Assembly: GCA_902592275.1 (NCBI GenBank)
Contig: CACJDW010000004.1
Span: forward strand, 39,385-103,384
DNA from: an uncultured Pelagibacteraceae bacterium
GTDB taxonomy: Bacteria > Pseudomonadota > Alphaproteobacteria > Pelagibacterales > Pelagibacteraceae
Length of the DNA: 64,000 nt
Reading direction: 5' to 3'
Positions within the stretch are counted from its first letter, which is position 1; each line of letters starts with the position of its first letter. Made by a program: the position numbers and the translations under genes. Below the pieces are notes generated by a model that was given only the letters and a program-made list of their open reading frames with translations, was not told the origin of the DNA and made no database searches. Of this stretch, positions 1-8,563 are shown in pieces.

Positions 1-307
1 CGGAGTCCGCCAAATCATCAACCAATAAAACATGTGAACCTAAGTTAGGAGTAGTTTTCGCTAAATCTCTTGAAAAAGTAAACTGTCCTTGTTGGTTTTT
101 AATATCATCGCTATCACCATGATAAGATTCAACAGATAGAATTGCTAAAGGTACATTGAAGAGCCTACTAAAAACATCACCAACTCTTAAACCTCCTTTG
201 GCAATACAAATAATTTGATTAAATTTACAATTATCCTTATAAATTTTTTCTGCTAAAAGCTCTATTTTCTTATGGTAATCTTCCCAGCTAATATAAATAT
301 CTTTCAT
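1..307 (-). CDS. Phosphoribosyltransferase (xanthine/hypoxanthine type), partial at window edge
   Basis: Not in ORF track; reverse translation gives MKDIYISWEDYHKKIELLAEKIY...IICIAKGGLRVGDVFSRLF...SHVLLVDDLADS, with a PRPP-binding-like VLLVDDLADS motif. Confidence 0.8.
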   Translation of the reverse strand, partial: MKDIYISWEDYHKKIELLAEKIYKDNCKFNQIICIAKGGLRVGDVFSRLFNVPLAILSVESYHGDSDDIKNQQGQFTFSRDLAKTTPNLGSHVLLVDDLADS

Positions 308-334
308 AATTACTTATAACAAAAAAATTAAATT

Positions 335-544
335 TTAACTTAAAGATAAATAAATTGCTAAAGAGCTAATTAATAAAATCATACCTAGTGAAAAATAAAT
401 TTTTTTTTTGAAATCCTTTTTTTTATCTAATCTCACTCTGTTAAGTAAGATGTTTACATTTGTAGTTTTTATCCGATCTGATCCTATATTTTCTGTTGAA
501 ATTTTTTGATCAAATAAAGTTTCACTTTGATTAATTTTTTTCAC
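335..544 (-). CDS. Small protein with one C-terminal transmembrane helix, unknown function
   Basis: 69 aa ORF, charged N-term then hydrophobic C-term; resembles the 11498-11695 product. Confidence 0.6.
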   Translation of the reverse strand: MKKINQSETLFDQKISTENIGSDRIKTTNVNILLNRVRLDKKKDFKKKIYFSLGMILLISSLAIYLSLS

Positions 545-595
545 AAACTTATTTAAACAGGTATTCGCAATTTATTCAATTTAATTTAAAATTTA

Positions 596-3040
596 CTATA
601 TGTTTTTAAATTTAGTATTTTTAAGTGGTTTTAAAAGCAAATGCGCAAGGTATTTTGTTTTTTCGATCTCAATATAAAGCTCTTTTTCACGAAGTTCATT
701 TTCTGAAAATGAATTATTTATATAACCAAATGCAAGATTTTTTTTATAATTAAATGAATAGTTGCCTGATGTTGTCCTCCCAATAATTTTATCATCCAAA
801 TAAATTGGCTCATCATGAAGAATTAACGGTTTACCAGGCTCACTATCGTTGAGAGTAAACATGGCAAATTTTTTATCCTGATTTCTGTTTTTTATTTTTT
901 CTATGGCTTCTTTTCCAATAAAATTAATTTGTTTTTTGTTACTAATTGTAAAAGCTAGATTGGCCTGATATTGATTTTCTTCTGGAGATATATCATGACC
1001 CCAATGTAAAAAACCACTTTCCATCCTCATTGTATCAAGTGCATGCATACCACAATTAGAAATGTTTAAATTTTTTCCTTTTTTTATGATTTGTTCATAA
1101 ATATCTCTAGCTTCCGAATTTCTTACATATAATTCATAACCTAGCTCTCCTACATACGATAATCTTTGAACCCAAACATCAGTCTCATTAATCTTTATAT
1201 TTTTAGAGTTTCCAAACTTAAAGTTTTTATTACTAAAATCAGTTTCACTCAACTTTTGCATCAATGATCTACTATTAGGTCCAAATAAACCAAATACACA
1301 TAATTCATCTGTAATATCTTTTAATTCTACATCTTTAGATAAATATTTTTTAATGTGAAATTTATCTCTTTCTCGTGTTGCTGCAGAACTTATTAATCTG
1401 TAATGATTTTCACCTACACAAACAACAGTCAAATCTATCTCGATACCACCATCCTCATTCAACATATGTGTATAGGTGCATTTACCAAATTCATTTTTTA
1501 TATTTGATGTACACAATTTCTGAAGTTCTTCATGTGCTTTTTCAGATTTTAACTCAAATTTAGAAAATGGAGTTAAATCAAATAAACCAACATTTCTAAT
1601 TGTGTTGCTTGTTTCATATTCAACAGATGGATACCAGTTTTGATAATTGTAACTATATTTATATTCAGGTACCTCACCATCAAGCGCAAACCACATTGGT
1701 CTTTCATATCCTCCTGACACGCCAAAACATGCTCCAAATCCTTTTAATAAATCGTGATACGGTAAAGTTTTAATATTTCTTGAGGTTTTATGTTGTTTAT
1801 AAGGCCAATGCATTCCATACAAATCTCCTAGTGACTCGGTAATTCTATTTTTAATAAACTTTAACTCAGAGTGAAATTTTTGAAATCTTTTAACATCATA
1901 ATTAAAAATATCTTCATTTATATGACCTGTCATCAACCATTCAGCTGTTACTTTTCCAACACCTCCGCCAGTGCCAATTCCTACACTATTTAATCCACAA
2001 CTTAAAAATAAGTTTTTAACCTCTGGAACTTCTCCTAGTAAAGAATTTGTGTCTGGTGTAAACGATTCAGGTCCTGCAAAAAATTTTCTTATTCCAACTT
2101 TTTCTAGAATTGGAAATCTTTTCATAGATTTTTCTAAATAAGGTTCAAAATGTTCAAAATTTTCTGGAAATTCTCCGAAAGAAAAATTTTCAGGTACTTT
2201 GTTGGTCTTGTCAAAAGCTGGAATCGATTTACCTTCAAAAATACCAATTAAAAGTTTGCCCGCATCCTCCTTAAAATATACACTACTATCAAAATCTCTT
2301 ATCACAGGTAAAGTTGATGAAAGATTTTCAATTGGCTCAGTAATTATATAAAAATGTTCTGCAGGATATAATGGGATACTTACTCCCATCTTTTCTCCAA
2401 TTTGTCTTGACCACATTCCAGTTGCAAGAACTACATATTCGCATTCTATATCCTGTCCATTAACTCTTACACCATAAACTCTTCCATTTTTAGTTAAGAT
2501 AGTTTCAACAGGAGATTGTTCAAAAATTTTTGCACCAGCTAATCTTGCTCCTTTAGCAAGCATATGTGTGACACCACTTGGATCAGCAGCCCCATCACCT
2601 GGCATTAAAACGCCGCCTTTTAAATTTTCAGTATGCATCATTGGATATTTTTTTTTCATCTGTTCCTTATCCAATATTTGAATGTCTACATCGTATAATT
2701 GTGCAGTAGTTGCTTGTCTTAGAAGCTCTTGCCATCTTCCGTCTGTTTGAGCAATTGAAAGTGCACCATTAATTCTTAGTCCAGCTGAATGATCAACTTC
2801 TTTTTCTAATTTTTTATAAAGGTCTAAAGTATATTTCCTAATTTTAGTTACAGCAGCTGTTGGTCCCAACTGACTGACTAGACCTGCTGCGTGCCATGTG
2901 GTTCCCGAAGTCAGTTGATCTCTTTCTAACAGCACAACATCTTTCCAGCCAAATTTAGTTAAGTGATAAGCAACAGAGCATCCAATAACTCCCCCTCCTA
3001 TTACTACTACTTTAGTTGATTTTGGAATTTCTTTTGCCAT
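596..3040 (-). CDS. FAD-dependent dehydrogenase with GcvT-like C-terminal domain (dimethylglycine/sarcosine dehydrogenase family)
   Basis: VVVIGGGVIGCSVAYHLTKFG FAD motif; C-terminal aminomethyltransferase-like region (YVGELGYELYV...ALDTMRMESGFLHWGHDISPEE). Confidence 0.88.
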   Translation of the reverse strand: MAKEIPKSTKVVVIGGGVIGCSVAYHLTKFGWKDVVLLERDQLTSGTTWHAAGLVSQLGPTAAVTKIRKYTLDLYKKLEKEVDHSAGLRINGALSIAQTDGRWQELLRQATTAQLYDVDIQILDKEQMKKKYPMMHTENLKGGVLMPGDGAADPSGVTHMLAKGARLAGAKIFEQSPVETILTKNGRVYGVRVNGQDIECEYVVLATGMWSRQIGEKMGVSIPLYPAEHFYIITEPIENLSSTLPVIRDFDSSVYFKEDAGKLLIGIFEGKSIPAFDKTNKVPENFSFGEFPENFEHFEPYLEKSMKRFPILEKVGIRKFFAGPESFTPDTNSLLGEVPEVKNLFLSCGLNSVGIGTGGGVGKVTAEWLMTGHINEDIFNYDVKRFQKFHSELKFIKNRITESLGDLYGMHWPYKQHKTSRNIKTLPYHDLLKGFGACFGVSGGYERPMWFALDGEVPEYKYSYNYQNWYPSVEYETSNTIRNVGLFDLTPFSKFELKSEKAHEELQKLCTSNIKNEFGKCTYTHMLNEDGGIEIDLTVVCVGENHYRLISSAATRERDKFHIKKYLSKDVELKDITDELCVFGLFGPNSRSLMQKLSETDFSNKNFKFGNSKNIKINETDVWVQRLSYVGELGYELYVRNSEARDIYEQIIKKGKNLNISNCGMHALDTMRMESGFLHWGHDISPEENQYQANLAFTISNKKQINFIGKEAIEKIKNRNQDKKFAMFTLNDSEPGKPLILHDEPIYLDDKIIGRTTSGNYSFNYKKNLAFGYINNSFSENELREKELYIEIEKTKYLAHLLLKPLKNTKFKNI

Positions 3041-3075
3041 ATTTTGAATGTTATATTAGATATTATATCAAAAAA

Positions 3076-4077
3076 ATGAAAATTTTTATCACAGGTACCT
3101 CAGGATTTATTGGCTTTCACCTGGCAAAAAAACTTTTAGAAAAAGGACATTCAATTTATGGTTACGACTCTATAAATACTTATTACGATTTAAAACTCAA
3201 AAAAGAACGAAATAAAATTTTAAATAAATATAAAAAATACAAATTTTTAAAGGGTAATATAGAAAATTATAATCAATTATCAAAAGCAGTATTCAAGTTT
3301 AAACCAAAAATTCTCATTCATTTAGCGGCCCAAGCAGGAGTAAGATATAGTATAGAAAATCCTGAAATTTATTTAAATTCTAATATATTAGGAACATTTA
3401 ACATTTTAAAAATTTCAGATAAAATTAAGGTAAAACATTTAATTATTGGATCAAGTTCTTCTGTTTATGGTGCAAATAAAAAAATGCCTTTTAGAGAAAT
3501 AGATAAAACAGATAATCAAATTAGTATTTACGCAGCGACAAAAAAATCTACTGAAAATTTAGCTCACTCCTACTCTAGTTTATGGAAATTACCTGTTACA
3601 ATCTTAAGGTTTTTTACAGTATATGGACCTTTAGGCAGACCAGATATGGCTTATTTTAAATTTACAAAAAAAATAGTTAAGAAAAAAAAAATTGAAATTT
3701 ATAATAAAGGAAAGATGTATAGAGATTACACTTACATTGATGATATTGTTAGTGGAATAATATCTTTAATAAATAAAGCACCAAACAATAATCAGATTGG
3801 AAAATTTAAAAATGATAGCTTGTCTCATGTAGCTCCATTTAGAATATTAAATATTGGAAATACAAAAAAAGTACTCTTATTAGAATTCATTAAAACTTTA
3901 GAAAAAGAAATTGGAATTAAAGCAAAAAAGAAATTTTTACCAATGCAAAAGGGAGATGTGCTCTCAACTTTATCGGACACCAAACTGCTTCAACAAATAA
4001 CATGTTACAAAACAAAAACAAATTATAAGCTTGGAATTAAAAAATTTGTAAGATGGTTTAAAGAATTTTACAGTTAA
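3076..4077 (+). CDS. NAD-dependent epimerase (UDP-glucuronate 4-epimerase-like)
   Basis: MKIFITGTSGFIGFHLAKKLLEKGHSIYGYDSINTYYD; YAATKKS; the ATG at 3076 is more plausible than the ORF start at 3016. Confidence 0.85.
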   Translation: MKIFITGTSGFIGFHLAKKLLEKGHSIYGYDSINTYYDLKLKKERNKILNKYKKYKFLKGNIENYNQLSKAVFKFKPKILIHLAAQAGVRYSIENPEIYLNSNILGTFNILKISDKIKVKHLIIGSSSSVYGANKKMPFREIDKTDNQISIYAATKKSTENLAHSYSSLWKLPVTILRFFTVYGPLGRPDMAYFKFTKKIVKKKKIEIYNKGKMYRDYTYIDDIVSGIISLINKAPNNNQIGKFKNDSLSHVAPFRILNIGNTKKVLLLEFIKTLEKEIGIKAKKKFLPMQKGDVLSTLSDTKLLQQITCYKTKTNYKLGIKKFVRWFKEFYS

Positions 4078-5186
4078 ATTGCTTTTAATGGTTCAACAAA
4101 TTGATGACCAAATACATCTGCAACAGCTTTATATGTAACTTGACCTTTACAAACATTCAGTCCAGCTAAAAAGTTTTTGTCATCACTTAATGCTTTTTGA
4201 TAACCTTTGTTTGCAAGCTTTACTAATAAAGGCAATGTAGCTTTGTTTAATGCTAACGTTGAAGTTCTAGGTACTCCGCCAGGCATATTTGCTACACAAT
4301 AATGAACTACATCATCAACTATATATGTTGGTTCACCATGTGTTGTGGGTCTACTAGTTTCAACACAACCACCTTGATCTATAGCTACATCAACAATTAC
4401 CGAACCTCTTCTCATACTTTTGATCATATCTTTTGTAACTAATTTTGGTGCTTCGGCACCTGGAATTAAAACTCCACCAACTAATAAGTCAGCTTCAGAA
4501 ACTAGTTTTGGAAGATCTATTTTATCACTTTGTTCGGGAATAATTTTATCACCAAATATTTCTATCAGTTGTTTTAATCTTGCTTCAGATTTATCAACTA
4601 TATGAACTTTCGCTTGCATACCTGTTGCAATGACAGCAGCATTTTCTCCAACTACTCCGCCGCCTAAAATAACAACTGTTCCACCGTTTACACCTGGTGC
4701 ACCCCCTAATAAAAGACCTCTTCCTTTTTGATTTTTTTCTAAACAATGCGCTCCTGCTTGAACTGACATTCTTCCTGCTACTGCACTCATAGGAGCTAAC
4801 AATGGCAATCTTCCATTGTCATCTGTTACAGTTTCATATGCAATGCTAACACTTTTTGATTTTATTAAACCCTCTGTAAGCTCTTTTGCAGCTGCTAAAT
4901 GAAGATAAGTATAGACAATTTGATTTTCCCTAATCATGTCTACTTCAACTTTTTGAGGCTCTTTTACTTTAACAATAATGTCTGCATCACCAAAAATATC
5001 CTCGGCTTTATCAACTATTTTTGCACCAACACTTATATATTGTTCATTTTCAAATCCAGCCTCAAAGCCTCCATTATTTTCAACTAGAACTTCGTGACCT
5101 TCTGATACTAATGTTTTAACACTATCTGGTGTTAAACCAATTCTATTTTCTTGCGGCTTGATTTCCCTAGGAACTCCAATTTTCAT
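4074..5186 (-). CDS. ald: Alanine dehydrogenase
   Basis: MKIGVPREIKPQENRIGLTPDSVKTL...; VILGGGVVGENAA. Confidence 0.93.
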   Translation of the reverse strand: MKIGVPREIKPQENRIGLTPDSVKTLVSEGHEVLVENNGGFEAGFENEQYISVGAKIVDKAEDIFGDADIIVKVKEPQKVEVDMIRENQIVYTYLHLAAAKELTEGLIKSKSVSIAYETVTDDNGRLPLLAPMSAVAGRMSVQAGAHCLEKNQKGRGLLLGGAPGVNGGTVVILGGGVVGENAAVIATGMQAKVHIVDKSEARLKQLIEIFGDKIIPEQSDKIDLPKLVSEADLLVGGVLIPGAEAPKLVTKDMIKSMRRGSVIVDVAIDQGGCVETSRPTTHGEPTYIVDDVVHYCVANMPGGVPRTSTLALNKATLPLLVKLANKGYQKALSDDKNFLAGLNVCKGQVTYKAVADVFGHQFVEPLKAI

Positions 5187-5195
5187 AAACGAAAA

Positions 5196-6542
5196 TTAAT
5201 TTTTTTTGCTTTTTGCGTAATTTGTTATTCCTGTTCGAAGCTTGTCAATTATCTCATCAATGTGTTTTTTTTCACATATAAACATTGGAGCAATGATTAA
5301 ACAATCACCTGTAGCTTTGAAATTTACTCCAGCTTCATAACAGTGTTTGAAACAAGTAAATCCAGCAGCACCTGGTTTTTTATCCATAACAATATCTATA
5401 CCACCCATCATTCCGTATCCTCTAATGTTATCAACAACATCAATATCTTTTAGGGACATTAAACCTTCTTGGAAATAAGGCGCTAAATTTTTAGCTCTGT
5501 TAAAAATATCATCTTTTTCAATAATATCTTGTACTGCTAATCCAGCAGCTACAGAAATTGGAATTCCTGAATAAGTATAGCCATGAAATAGTTCTATAGT
5601 TCCTTTAGGAGCATTTTCTGCAATAGCATCATAAATATCCTCTTTACATGCAACAACGCCCATTGGACTAATTCCGTTTGTGGTGGCTTTTGCCATTGTC
5701 ATCATATCCGGAGTTACTCCATACTCTTGTGATGCAAATGGAGATCCGGTTCTTCCCCATCCTGTAATTACTTCATCAAAAATTAAAAGTATTCCATGCT
5801 TATCACAAATCTCTCTTAATCTTTGTAGGTATCCTTTTGGTGGAACTAATGTACCAGTTGATCCTGCAATAGGTTCAACAATACAAGCTGCAATATTTTC
5901 AGCTCCAAAGTTCATACAAATTCTTTCTAAATCTTCTGCTAACTCAACACCAGTTTCTGGTTGACCACTTACAAATTTATGTTCAGGTAAATGTGTATGT
6001 CTCATATGAACAACACCTGGCATTAAAACGCTTGCAAAAGTTTTGACGTTATTAACCATGCCTCCAACAGAAGTCGCACCAATATTCATTCCATGGTAAC
6101 CTCTTTCTCTACCAACAAATCTAAATCTTTGACTATCTCCTCTTGCTCTATGATAAGCGATTGCAATTTTAATTGCTGTTTCAACAGCAGTTGAACCACA
6201 AATAGTATAAAACATTCTATTTAAGTTTCCTGGAGTATGTTTTGAAATTCTAGTCGCTAATTCAAATGATCCACCAAAACCTTGTTGGAAAGGTTGACAA
6301 TAATCCAAAGTTTTTAATTGATTTGTTATTGCCTCAATAATTTCTTCTCTACCATGACCTAAAGGATTACAAAATAATCCTGAACTTGCATCTATTTGAG
6401 TTTGGCCTTGATGGTTTTTTAAATACACACCTTTAGCTTCAACAATTAATCTTGGGTTCTCTTTAAAATCTTTGTTAGATGTAAATGGCATCCAGTGCTC
6501 ATTTAAAGAATTTGGAATTGCTGTTTTATTTTGTGTGCTCAT
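5196..6542 (-). CDS. Class III aminotransferase, probably taurine:pyruvate or other omega-amino acid:pyruvate aminotransferase
   Basis: Class III PLP motif region LLIFDEVITGWGRTG...MTMAKATTNGISPMG; context with ald and tauABC. Confidence 0.82.
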   Translation of the reverse strand: MSTQNKTAIPNSLNEHWMPFTSNKDFKENPRLIVEAKGVYLKNHQGQTQIDASSGLFCNPLGHGREEIIEAITNQLKTLDYCQPFQQGFGGSFELATRISKHTPGNLNRMFYTICGSTAVETAIKIAIAYHRARGDSQRFRFVGRERGYHGMNIGATSVGGMVNNVKTFASVLMPGVVHMRHTHLPEHKFVSGQPETGVELAEDLERICMNFGAENIAACIVEPIAGSTGTLVPPKGYLQRLREICDKHGILLIFDEVITGWGRTGSPFASQEYGVTPDMMTMAKATTNGISPMGVVACKEDIYDAIAENAPKGTIELFHGYTYSGIPISVAAGLAVQDIIEKDDIFNRAKNLAPYFQEGLMSLKDIDVVDNIRGYGMMGGIDIVMDKKPGAAGFTCFKHCYEAGVNFKATGDCLIIAPMFICEKKHIDEIIDKLRTGITNYAKSKKN

Positions 6543-6636
6543 AAAAATTTTTTTCTATAAAAAGTGTTATTAATTTTCTAACTATTAGACTAAATCATAT
6601 TCATTGCTAGAAATATTTTGTCTACCATATTTGGTA

Positions 6637-6650
6637 TTGTATCTATACAA
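6637..6650. promoter_or_regulatory. Inverted repeat TTGTAT-CT-ATACAA, possible operator
   Basis: Perfect 6-bp inverted repeat in the divergent intergenic region between the aminotransferase and tauA. Confidence 0.4.
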
Positions 6651-6737
6651 CCTTTAATTGAATTATTTTTTTGTTTTACATCCCTCTGAAATTGAATTTA
6701 AATGAGTTAATTTAATTAATTAAACATAGGGGAATAA

Positions 6738-7679
6738 ATGAAAAAAATATTAAGTTTTATTCTAGGATCTATATTCGCACTTAACCTATCGATCTCAGTT
6801 GCAAATTCAGCTGCAAACGAAGTTAGAGTTGCGTACTTTCTAGAATGGCCAAGCCCAAATTTAGAGGACATGCAGAAGAAAAATTTTGCAAAAGCTCTTG
6901 GTGTTCCAGTTAAATGGACTAACTTCACTAACGGTGGAGCTATGACTGATGCAATGTTAGCAGGAGATATTGATATTTCTTACTCTCAAGGATTAGTACC
7001 TTTTATCAATGCTGTAAAATCAAATGCACCTATCAAATTAGTTGATATTGCTATGGAATACGGAATGGGTGGAACTACTTGTGTTACATCTAACGCTTCT
7101 GGAATTACAAAAGCAAACGCTACTGAATTAGAAGGTAAAAAAGTTGCTGTTCCACTAGGAACAATGGCTGAATACGTTTTTGATGAAAGTATGAAAGTTG
7201 TTGGTGCTGACAGAAGTAAAATGGATATTATCCAAATGGACCCTGAAGAAGGTGCTGCTGCATTAGTAAGCGGTGATGTTGTAATGGCATGTTTATTTGG
7301 TGGTAATTCTATCAAAGCAGCAACTGCAGTTGGATCAAGACTTTTAACTGTAGATGAAGCTAGAGCAGCTGGTATCTTAGGTATAGATATCACTTCTGTT
7401 ACAGACAAATTCATGAAAGAAAACCCAGGTATGTTAAGAACTTTCATCGAAGTTACTCATGAAGCTAATGCTAGATATAAAGCTGGTAAAGCTGACATGA
7501 ATGCTATGGCGAAAGCATCTGAAATGACTGTTGCAGATATGAAAGACACTTTAAGTGGTTTCAAATTCTTAACTCCAGAAGAAACTAAACAATCTATGGA
7601 AAGTGGTAATCTTGATGGTTTCCTAAAAGGAATGGGAACTCCAGGAGGAGCTGTAGATACAAGTTTCTTACCTTTATAA
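6738..7679 (+). CDS. tauA: Taurine/sulfonate-type ABC transporter substrate-binding protein
   Basis: Signal peptide; VRVAYFLEWPSP...GALKxxxDIxYSQGLVPF style; followed by TauB- and TauC-like genes. Confidence 0.85.
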   Translation: MKKILSFILGSIFALNLSISVANSAANEVRVAYFLEWPSPNLEDMQKKNFAKALGVPVKWTNFTNGGAMTDAMLAGDIDISYSQGLVPFINAVKSNAPIKLVDIAMEYGMGGTTCVTSNASGITKANATELEGKKVAVPLGTMAEYVFDESMKVVGADRSKMDIIQMDPEEGAAALVSGDVVMACLFGGNSIKAATAVGSRLLTVDEARAAGILGIDITSVTDKFMKENPGMLRTFIEVTHEANARYKAGKADMNAMAKASEMTVADMKDTLSGFKFLTPEETKQSMESGNLDGFLKGMGTPGGAVDTSFLPL

Positions 7680-7701
7680 TTTTAAGGGTTTAAAACTTTT
7701 T

Positions 7702-7740
7702 AAATAGGCACTGGTTTTATAATTGGTGCCTATTTTTTTT
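7702..7740 (+). terminator. Hairpin plus T-run between tauA and tauB
   Basis: AAATAGGCAC ... GTGCCTATTT followed by T-tract. Confidence 0.8.
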
Positions 7741-7765
7741 ATAAAATTTCTAATATAAGGCACTT

Positions 7766-8563
7766 ATGAGTGATCTGATTTCTCAAAATCTGAACATGAT
7801 TTTTAAAACTCCTAAAGGGGAAACAGTCCATGCTCTAAAGGATGTAAGCTTTACTTTAAAAAAAGGAGAATTGCTTACGGTGCTTGGTCCTTCTGGTTGT
7901 GGAAAAACAACTTTATTAAATATTACTGCTGGATTTTTAAGACCTACATCAGGAAAAATAACACTTAATAATAATGAAATTGACGGACCCGGTGTTGAAA
8001 GAGGAATGGTATTTCAACAAGGTGCTTTGTTTGAATGGTTAACAGTAGCCGAAAATGTAAATTTCGGGCTCAGGATGAAAAAAGAAGATCCTGAAGTTAC
8101 AGCTAAGAAAGTTGATGAATGGTTAGACATCGTTGGACTTAAAGGTTTTGGTAACACACCAACTTATCAGTTATCCGGGGGTATGCAGCAAAGAGTTGCG
8201 CTTGCAAGATGTTTAATCAATGATCCTGATTTAATTTTGATGGATGAACCATTAGGGGCTTTAGATGCATTAACAAGAGAAAAAATGCAGTCTTTAGTTT
8301 TAAAGATTTGGAAAGAAACAGGAAAAACTATTATCTTAATTACTCACTCTGTTGAAGAAGCATTGTTACTAGGAGAAAGATTGTATGTAATGGCACCAAG
8401 ACCAGGGCGTATACATAAAGAGTACAATCTTCCATTTGCAGAAATGGGTCTTACACAAGATTTAAGAGAAATAAAAAAAAATAAAGAATTTTCATCTACA
8501 AGAGAAGAAATTTTATCCATGATTTGGAATATGGAAGAAGAAATAATGGGGAAAGATAATTAA
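7766..8563 (+). CDS. tauB: ABC transporter ATP-binding protein (taurine/nitrate/sulfonate family)
   Basis: Walker A GPSGCGKTT, signature LSGGMQQR, Walker B LILMDEPLGALD. Confidence 0.9.
   Translation: MSDLISQNLNMIFKTPKGETVHALKDVSFTLKKGELLTVLGPSGCGKTTLLNITAGFLRPTSGKITLNNNEIDGPGVERGMVFQQGALFEWLTVAENVNFGLRMKKEDPEVTAKKVDEWLDIVGLKGFGNTPTYQLSGGMQQRVALARCLINDPDLILMDEPLGALDALTREKMQSLVLKIWKETGKTIILITHSVEEALLLGERLYVMAPRPGRIHKEYNLPFAEMGLTQDLREIKKNKEFSSTREEILSMIWNMEEEIMGKDN

Noticed and set aside
1375-1563. Other short track ORFs (e.g. 1375, 4420, 4899, 5680, 6716, 9126, 15240, 17417, 19838, 20093, 20526, 21806, 22667, 23663, 23737, 27218, 29966, 30644, 36495, 41265, 41286, 43938, 46043, 48583, 49500, 50594, 51386, 57124, 60624, 61538)
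   Set aside because: All overlap confident genes in another frame or strand and show no recognisable protein features
6986-7447. 153-aa minus-strand ORF inside tauA
   Set aside because: Antisense shadow ORF fully inside a confident, well-recognised gene; low-complexity hydrophobic composition and no family features
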